Source: Amycolatopsis circi (GTDB lineage: Bacteria > Actinomycetota > Actinomycetes > Mycobacteriales > Pseudonocardiaceae). Taken from it: 35,621 nt of DNA. The stretch's first letter is position 1. Each line of letters starts with the position of its first letter. A program made the position numbers and the translations under genes. The notes under the pieces were generated by a model. It saw only the letters and a list, made by a program, of their open reading frames with translations, searched no databases and had not been told where the DNA came from. The DNA is taken from positions 1-35,621 of the forward strand of contig NZ_PQIA01000097.1 of assembly GCF_003385235.1 (NCBI RefSeq). The letters run 5' to 3'. Shown piece by piece: positions 31,374 through 35,621 of the stretch.

Positions 31374-32087
31374 GGCGTGTTCTGGAGACGTGGCGGCCTT
31401 GTTCGCGGTCGCTGAGCCGGTTGGCTTGTCGCCGCTGTGCGCCTGCTGAGACTTCTTTGGGAAGTCCGCCTGGTGGTGGGGCTTGCGGTGTGAGCGCGGG
31501 TTTCGTCAGGCGGGAGTTCCGTGCGCGGCGAGAACTGGGACGCGTTTCGGGCCAGCCGGGTCGATGACTGGTTGGTTCGCGGTGCATCCGTGCTGGAGCC
31601 TTGTCGAGGAAGTCCGAGCCGGAAGTGCCCGGGTGGTCGATCGGCTCGGGCGCGCACGGTCGTCCAGGGACGCGTTTCGGACCGGCCGGGTCGATGACTG
31701 GTTGGTTCGCGGTGCATCCGTGCTGGAGCCTTGTCGAGGAAGTCCGAACCGGAGGCGCCCGGGTGGTCGGATCGGCTCGGACGCGCACGGTTGTCCCGCG
31801 GCGACTCGCTGGGCCGAGTTGGCTGGTCTCTGTGTGAGTCCGGCCTGGAGGGCGGCGTGTTCCGAGCTGACCGGGGTGGTGACTGGTTGGTTCGCGATGC
31901 GCAGCTGCGAGACCCCGCCGAGAAATCCGTCTGGTCATGCCGCAGAGGGCGAACGCGGTTCTGTCCGACAGCAGTTCAGCTCTGTAGTGAGAATGGAGGT
32001 GCTTTCCGGGCCAGTCGGGTCGACGGCGTGTGGTTCCGGTGTGCGCTTGCCGGGACCTGGTCGAGGAGATCCGCCCGGTCTTGCGGC
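31374..32087 (-). repeat. decayed tandem copies of the pqqB 3' end
   Basis: Downstream of pqqB (minus strand) are about five diverged copies of its last 120 bp plus flank, period about 130-145 bp. The anchor within pqqB (plus strand, 32152-32189, CCGGACCGGCCGGGTCGACG) recurs near 32004, 31861, 31677 and 31547. A fainter copy sits at about 31374-31480. The two units at 31537-31666 and 31667-31797 are about 93% identical and carry TCGATGACTGGTTGGTTCGC. On the minus strand the copies still encode fragments such as PVIDPAGPKRV, matching PVVDPAGPEHA of PqqB. Longer frames across this array arise from the repetition and are not genes. Bases 31326-31373 show nothing else. Confidence 0.8.
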
Positions 32088-32957
32088 TTACAGCGTGAAT
32101 TCGGTTCCGTCCGGCGGCAATTCCGCTCCCGCGGCGAGAACTGCGGCGTGCTCCGGACCGGCCGGGTCGACGACTGGGTTCGTGTTGTTCAGGTGGGTGT
32201 AAGCCCACCTCGTGGAACCCGGGCGGTTCGCGATCAGCGGCAGTGTCGTGGTGATCGGCACGTGGCCCATCGCGTGCTGGGCGGCTGGGTTGGCATGGTC
32301 AGTCGCGGTCGTGAATTCGGTGCTGCGGTAGAAGGTGCCGTCGAGCAGGACGAGGCTCGCGTCGTCGGTGAACGCGTCGAAGCCGGGCGGCCAGGTGCGC
32401 AGGCAAGGGGCGTAGACGAGCGTGCCGCCGGTCGTCGGGTCGTGGATGCGGTAGGCGACGACCCACGGGCCGGGGTGGGTGGAAGCGCGGGCGTATTTCG
32501 GTTGTTTGTCGCTGATCGGGAGGGAGGTGATCTGCAAGCCGTCGATGGTGGTTTCGGTGGCGGGCAGCCAGTTCCAGCTGTGGTACTCGCCGATGATGGT
32601 GCGCGCCGGGAAATGGTCGGTCAGTGCGTGCAGCGCGGCGGCGGGAGCGTGGACGGTCAGGTCGGTTGCCTCGCGGAGCATCAGCAGGCCGAGGGTGTGG
32701 TCTAGTTCTGCGTCGGTCAGCAGGACCGTGCGCAGCGGTGTCTCGCGCGGGCCTGGTCCGGCACGGAGAGCTGGCGTAGTCAGGATTTGGGCGCGGACGT
32801 CCGGCGAGGCGTTGAGCAGGTGCCAGGTGCGGCCGTCCGTGCTGAACGCGACGCTGTCCTGCGTACGCGGGGGAGAATCGGAGGTGCATTGGGCGCAGGC
32901 GCAGTTCCATTGTGGACACCCACCGCCGGCTGCGGTGCCTAGGAGGATGACTTTCAC
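32088..32957 (-). CDS. pqqB: PqqB, PQQ biosynthesis metallo-beta-lactamase-fold protein
   Basis: 289 residues, GTG at 32957, which overlaps the pqqE stop by 4 bp (GTGA). The start MKVILLGTAAGGGCPQWNCAC is the diagnostic PqqB N-terminus, including the Cys pair CACAQC. Later features are LLTDAELDHTLGLLMLREA (metal-ligand segment), VYAPCLRTWPPGFDAF, LVLLDGTFY and LIANRPGSTRWAYTHLNNTNPVVDPAGPE (C-terminal His-rich part). PqqB is a metallohydrolase-fold hydroxylase that acts on the Glu-Tyr-derived intermediate before PqqC. Length is slightly below the usual 300. It is placed last in this operon, unlike the common A-B-C-D-E order. The 3' end has been duplicated repeatedly downstream. Confidence 0.95.
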   Translation of the reverse strand: MKVILLGTAAGGGCPQWNCACAQCTSDSPPRTQDSVAFSTDGRTWHLLNASPDVRAQILTTPALRAGPGPRETPLRTVLLTDAELDHTLGLLMLREATDLTVHAPAAALHALTDHFPARTIIGEYHSWNWLPATETTIDGLQITSLPISDKQPKYARASTHPGPWVVAYRIHDPTTGGTLVYAPCLRTWPPGFDAFTDDASLVLLDGTFYRSTEFTTATDHANPAAQHAMGHVPITTTLPLIANRPGSTRWAYTHLNNTNPVVDPAGPEHAAVLAAGAELPPDGTEFTL

Positions 32958-34027
32958 CGGGCTGGACCACGCATGACCAGGTCCGAAGTGGACGGTTCAG
33001 TAAGGATCAGGTGGACTGTGCCGCGGTTCGGGGAGCGGGAGCAGACGGGATCGGTGTTGGCCGCGTCGCCGGTGAGTTGGAACGCTTGGCAGCGGCAGCC
33101 GCCGAAGTCGGTGGTGCGGCGGTCGCAGGTGCGGCACGGGTCGCTCATCCACTCCTCGCCGCGGTAGGCGTTGAAGGACTCCGAGCGGTACCAGATGTCG
33201 GCCAACGCGGTGTCTCGGACGTTGTCGAGAGTTAGCGTGGTGATCGCGCTCGCGGCGGGGCAGGGCAGCACGGTGCCGTCGGGGGCGATCGTCAGTTGTC
33301 GCGCGCCCCAGCCGTGCATGCACGGTTTCGGGAACGGCTCGTAGTAGTCGGCGACGACGTAGATGATCTCCATCGTGCCGCGGAGGCGCTCGACAGCTGA
33401 GCGGACGACGGGTTCGGCGGCAGCGAGCTGCGTGCGGGTGGGCATCAGCGCGGCGCGGTTGCGCAAGGCCCAGCCGTAGTACTGGGTGTTCGCCAGTTCG
33501 AGGCGGTCCGCGCCCATCGACTCGGCGAGGGCGATGATCTCGGCTAGCTGGTCGTGGTTTTGCCGGTGCAGTACCACGTTGACGGTCAGCGGCAACCCTG
33601 CCGCTTTCACCAGCTCGGCGGCGGCCAGCTTGCGGTCGAACGCTTTCGCTCCGGCGAGCAGGTTCGCGCGCTCTGGGGTCGCGGCTTGCGCGGACAGTTG
33701 GACGTGGGCGAGGCCTCGCTCCACCAGATCGTTCAGCCGTGGCTCGGTCAGGCCGAGGCCGGAGGTGACAAGGTTGACGTAGCAGCCGAGGCCGCTCGCA
33801 TGGGTGACCAGCTGCGGAAGATCCGGGCGCGCCAGCGGTTCCCCGCCGGAGAGATGGACCTGCAGCACACCCAGTTCACGGGCCTGGGAAAACGCGTCCG
33901 TCCAGTCCTCAGCGGACATTTCCGCGGCACGGGTCACGAGTTCCAGGGGATTCGAGCAGTACGAGCAGTGCAAGGGGCATCGGTGCGTCAGCTCGGCGAG
34001 CAGCCCTAGCGGTGCGGTCACGTCCAT
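32954..34027 (-). CDS. pqqE: PqqE, radical SAM PQQ synthesis enzyme
   Basis: 357 residues, ATG at 34027, overlapping pqqD by 10 bp. The radical SAM motif CPLHCSYC has Cys17, Cys21 and Cys24. GGEPLARPDL is the SAM-binding segment. The SPASM-type C-terminus carries cluster ligands: CMHGWG, LPCPAAS, and CRTCDRRTTDFGGCRCQAF then VCSRSP. All expected Cys are present. PqqE forms the C-C bond between Glu and Tyr of PqqA, with PqqD as peptide chaperone. A few start codons further upstream would extend into pqqD and are not supported. In the operon A-C-D-E-B it is coupled to pqqD and pqqB by overlaps. Confidence 0.96.
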   Translation of the reverse strand: MDVTAPLGLLAELTHRCPLHCSYCSNPLELVTRAAEMSAEDWTDAFSQARELGVLQVHLSGGEPLARPDLPQLVTHASGLGCYVNLVTSGLGLTEPRLNDLVERGLAHVQLSAQAATPERANLLAGAKAFDRKLAAAELVKAAGLPLTVNVVLHRQNHDQLAEIIALAESMGADRLELANTQYYGWALRNRAALMPTRTQLAAAEPVVRSAVERLRGTMEIIYVVADYYEPFPKPCMHGWGARQLTIAPDGTVLPCPAASAITTLTLDNVRDTALADIWYRSESFNAYRGEEWMSDPCRTCDRRTTDFGGCRCQAFQLTGDAANTDPVCSRSPNRGTVHLILTEPSTSDLVMRGPAR

Positions 34028-34290
34028 TCGATCACCCGCCGTTGTCCGAACCGGGTCAGCACGGCCAGGACGTCGCTCTCCTGGACGCCTTGGTATCGAC
34101 TGCTCAACAGAGTGACGATGCCGGAGACCGACGTGGTGCCGTCGCAAAGTTCCAGGACCGCGGTGGCGGTGGAGTTCGGCACGAGCACGCCTTCCGGGAA
34201 CAACAGCACGTGCACGCCGCGCACGTGATCGAACGTCAGACGCACGCCGAGGCGCAGTTTCGGCACCGACGCGGTGGTGATGGTGTCCAT
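34018..34290 (-). CDS. pqqD: PqqD, peptide chaperone for PQQ synthesis
   Basis: 90 residues, ATG at 34290 with AAGGAGTGAG upstream, inside the end of pqqC. The PqqD fold (RRE-type winged helix) is clear: VPKLRLGVRLTFDHVRGVHVLLFPEGVLVPNSTATAVLELCDGTTSVSGIVTLLSSRYQG, ending in a helix ESDVLAVLTRFGQRRVI. It binds the PqqA precursor and presents it to PqqE. The gene stands alone here, not fused to pqqC. It overlaps pqqE by 10 bp, and its start is 4 bp after the pqqC stop, so all are translated together. Confidence 0.94.
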   Translation of the reverse strand: MDTITTASVPKLRLGVRLTFDHVRGVHVLLFPEGVLVPNSTATAVLELCDGTTSVSGIVTLLSSRYQGVQESDVLAVLTRFGQRRVIEWT

Positions 34291-34294
34291 CGGC

Positions 34295-34993
34295 TCACTC
34301 CTTGGCCGCGGCGCGTTCGATGGCGTCGAGCATCGACCACAGGACGTCGCACTTGAACGACAACGCGGCAACCGCTTTCTCTTGCTGTTCGCGGGTGGCG
34401 CAGTGCTGCACGACAATGTCCAAAGTGTCCTTGCCCTCGCCGGAGACCTTGTCGATCCGGTTCGTGAAATACGCCAGATCGGCCCGGGAGATCCACGAAT
34501 AGTTCGCCAGGACGTCGGCCACGCGCTGCTGCATCAGGTGCCCGGCGAACATCTCGGTCAGACCGGAGGCGACGGCTTCGACCCAGGGTTTGGTGCGCGC
34601 GAAGGTGACATAGGCGTCGACGGCGAACCGGACGCCCGGAGCGACGTGCCGTTCATCGAGAACCTCGGCGCGGCCGAGGCCGACTGCGGCGCACAACCGC
34701 AGCCATCGTTCGGCTCCGCCCTCGCCTTCGACAGCGCCGTCGTGGTAAACGATCCGGTCGAGCCAGATCCGGCGGATTCCCGGGACGGGGCAATTGCTGA
34801 TGATGGCCGCGTCTTTCTGCGGCAGCTGGCATTGGTAGTACCAGCGATTCGCGGCCCACAATTTCAGTTCGTGCTGGGTCAGTTCGCCGGCGTGCATCCG
34901 CTGGTGGAACGGGTGGCTGCCCCAGTAGCGATGGGCGAGGCCGCGCAGGGCACCGGTGAATTCCGCCGGGGTCATCGGGTGCACAGTGGACAT
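34295..34993 (-). CDS. pqqC: PqqC, pyrroloquinoline-quinone synthase
   Basis: 232 residues, ATG at 34993 with CGGAG upstream. The all-helical PqqC/TENA-like oxidase pattern is intact: YWGSHPFHQRMHAGELTQHELKLWAANRWYYQCQLPQKDAAIISNCP at the N-terminus, RIVYHDG, and a C-terminal segment ISRADLAYFTNRIDKVSGEGKDTLDIVVQHC. Conserved active-site His, Tyr and Arg residues of the family (HPFHQRMHAGEL, RWYYQ, HDG) are seen. PqqC does the last, cofactorless eight-electron oxidation to PQQ using O2. Length matches the family (230-250). It is the first long gene after pqqA, separated by a 79-bp gap that contains a hairpin. Confidence 0.96.
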   Translation of the reverse strand: MSTVHPMTPAEFTGALRGLAHRYWGSHPFHQRMHAGELTQHELKLWAANRWYYQCQLPQKDAAIISNCPVPGIRRIWLDRIVYHDGAVEGEGGAERWLRLCAAVGLGRAEVLDERHVAPGVRFAVDAYVTFARTKPWVEAVASGLTEMFAGHLMQQRVADVLANYSWISRADLAYFTNRIDKVSGEGKDTLDIVVQHCATREQQEKAVAALSFKCDVLWSMLDAIERAAAKE

Positions 34994-35035
34994 TCGCGTA
35001 CTCCGGGATTCACTGAGCGGTACGGTTTTCCGGAA

Positions 35036-35066
35036 GGACGGGACCGCGAGCGAATCGGCCCCGTCC
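35036..35066 (-). terminator. hairpin between pqqA and pqqC (attenuator)
   Basis: GGACGGG (35036-35042) and CCCGTCC (35060-35066) form a 7-bp stem with a 17-nt loop, just after the pqqA stop. In other bacteria pqqA is made in excess over the other pqq genes, and a partial terminator here would do that. The stem is short, so this is a candidate only. Confidence 0.4.
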
Positions 35067-35072
35067 GGCGGG

Positions 35073-35168
35073 TCACTCCTCCCGGCGGGCCGCGTACGCG
35101 GTGACCTCCATCGGGGTTTCGTACTCGACGAAGTCGGGCGCGGTCCACATTTCGGCGGTTTCAGGCAT
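35073..35168 (-). CDS. pqqA: PqqA, PQQ precursor peptide
   Basis: 31 residues, ATG at 35168. The sequence has the PqqA layout: a Trp near the start (MW at 7-8), a short PDFVEYETPM segment, and the core EVTAY with Glu21 and Tyr25, the two residues that become PQQ. It ends ARREE. Length is at the upper side of the family (23-31). A run AAGGAAAG lies about 12 bp upstream as a possible ribosome site. Location directly before pqqC in the same direction confirms it. No pqqF-like protease is in the window, so the peptide is presumably processed by proteases encoded elsewhere. Confidence 0.93.
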   Translation of the reverse strand: MPETAEMWTAPDFVEYETPMEVTAYAARREE

Positions 35169-35481
35169 GAGGAAACTCGCTTTCCTTCGGTGGTGCACCG
35201 GTGAGCGGGGCAGGCGTCCCGCCGCGAACGCCGTCACCCTAAAAGCGCAAGGCGGCCGGTCGCCAGGGGCGCGGGCCGATTTCCCGCCGGCTTTGTAAAT
35301 ATTCCTTCCGATGGCGCAGCGAGCGGTCACTCTGGGGCGTCGCGGTCCCTTGTCCGCCCGACAGATTCCCCGCGCGCACGCGAAACCTCCTGAGGTCGCT
35401 TGACATCCGACCCGCGGGCAACCGAATAATAGGGTTCAAGCGCGGTTGACAACGTTGTCAGTGAGAGGCTTCGGGAGCGAC
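35169..35481. other. divergent intergenic region between pqqA and the Tat-exported gene
   Basis: No gene. It must hold the pqq operon promoter on the minus strand. Candidates are TAGGGT (complement of 35236-35241) or the AT-rich GTAAATATT near 35295, neither with a convincing -35. The plus-strand promoter and operator of the next gene are listed separately. Confidence 0.45.
35400..35460 (+). promoter_or_regulatory. promoter and LacI-type operator of the Tat-exported gene
   Basis: TTGACA (35400-35405) with an AATAAT-like -10 (35425-35430, 19-bp spacer) is a plausible promoter. The perfect palindrome TGACAACGTTGTCA (35447-35460) lies just downstream of the expected start, where a repressor would act as a roadblock. 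Its CG centre and symmetry are typical of LacI-family operators, which often control sugar-degrading enzymes in actinomycetes. The repressor gene is not in the window. Confidence 0.65.
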
Positions 35482-35621
35482 GTGACCCAGGTGAATCGCA
35501 GGCGTTTCCTGTCCGGCGGCGTTGCCGTCGCGGGCAGTGGTGTGCTCGGTGCGTTCGGACTGACCGGTACCGCCGGGGCAGCCCCGGCGGTACCGGTCAG
35601 TCCGAACGCACCGAGCACACC
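35482..35621 (+). CDS. Tat-exported protein, 5' fragment only
   Basis: 46 residues before the window ends, GTG at 35482 with GGGAG at 35473-35477. A GTG at 35491 is an alternative start. The N-terminus has a twin-arginine signal: NRRRFLSGG followed by a hydrophobic GVAVAGSGVLGAFG and a possible cleavage site near AGAA. The mature protein is not seen, so the function is unknown. A LacI-type operator in front suggests a carbohydrate-active enzyme, and the neighbouring pqq operon would also allow a PQQ-dependent dehydrogenase. The last 83 bases are an exact palindrome, so residues after about position 33 may be an assembly fold-back and should not be trusted. Confidence 0.6.
   Translation, partial: MTQVNRRRFLSGGVAVAGSGVLGAFGLTGTAGAAPAVPVSPNAPST
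35539..35621. repeat. perfect 83-bp palindrome at the window end
   Basis: Bases 35539-35579 and 35581-35621 are exact complements around a single A (35580). The palindrome lies inside the signal-peptide region of a gene and ends at the last base. This is more likely a fold-back artefact at a contig end than a natural element. Confidence 0.9.

Noticed and set aside
31537..31797. insertion sequence or integron-like repeat
   Set aside because: The 130-bp units have no transposase, inverted ends or integrase, and they match the pqqB 3' end, so local duplication explains them.
31273..32208. 311-codon frame across the pqqB 3' array
   Set aside because: It arises because the repeated units keep a frame open. 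The product is Arg/Pro/Thr-rich with pqqB-derived fragments out of context.
35436..35618. minus-strand frame at the window end
   Set aside because: It is the reflected signal-peptide sequence created by the 83-bp palindrome.
1..35621. tRNA, rRNA or riboswitch genes
   Set aside because: I looked for cloverleaf-type arms and T-loop sequence, rRNA segments, and known riboswitch cores in the intergenic gaps and saw none.

Overview
The window reads as a 35.6 kb piece of a high-GC actinomycete chromosome. It most resembles Pseudonocardiaceae, probably Amycolatopsis. The basis is very high G+C with strong third-position GC, many GTG and TTG starts, a PPE-like/EspC-like/YbaB type VII secretion gene set at the left edge, several F420/luciferase-type oxidoreductases, and a compact PQQ operon. 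The genus is inferred from gene content, not from a marker gene. Both ends sit on repeats: a 108-bp direct repeat starts at base 1 and a perfect 83-bp palindrome ends at the last base. The window may therefore be a whole contig broken at repeats.

Layout. 1-2000: the 3' part of a Pro/Gly-rich secreted protein, an EspC-like secretion target and a YbaB-like protein, then a terminator and a nested palindromic element (2073-2246). 2306-4046: a small membrane protein, a YjbR/MmcQ protein and an ATP-dependent DNA ligase. 4409-6916: a TetR regulator divergent from an alpha/beta hydrolase-LLM oxidoreductase operon, with two matching operators around a good promoter. 6917-7169: two decayed copies of the 3' end of that LLM gene. 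7180-14419: DinB, cupin, MHS-type transporter, SGNH esterase, kumamolisin-like peptidase, LLM enzyme, L,D-transpeptidase lipoprotein and VOC protein. 14521-17075: a SigF-type sigma factor with its RsbW-like partner, a DUF151 bifunctional nuclease and a STAS protein. 17076-18023: gene-free, with a decayed tandem array. 18024-19741: PadR-P450 operon. 19783-24191 (minus): Sir2 deacetylase, LLM enzyme and a Tat-type GH2 glycosidase. 24265-27174: two small membrane-anchored proteins, a secreted PI-PLC-like protein and a nucleotidyltransferase. 27333-30636: an ATP-grasp ligase and a 674-residue protein with a possible Cys-His-Asn centre. 30729-31325: a DUF6461-like protein. 31326-32087: decayed copies of the pqqB 3' end. 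32088-35168 (minus): pqqA-C-D-E-B. 35482-end: a truncated Tat-exported protein behind a LacI-type operator.

The points most worth following are these. (1) Tandem duplication and decay of gene 3' ends just past the stop codon occurs at three separate genes. (2) The ATP-grasp plus predicted papain-like protein pair has no function I recognise. (3) The sigma-factor partner-switching proteins lack visible phosphorylation residues. (4) The nested palindrome at 2073-2246 looks like a small mobile or regulatory repeat.
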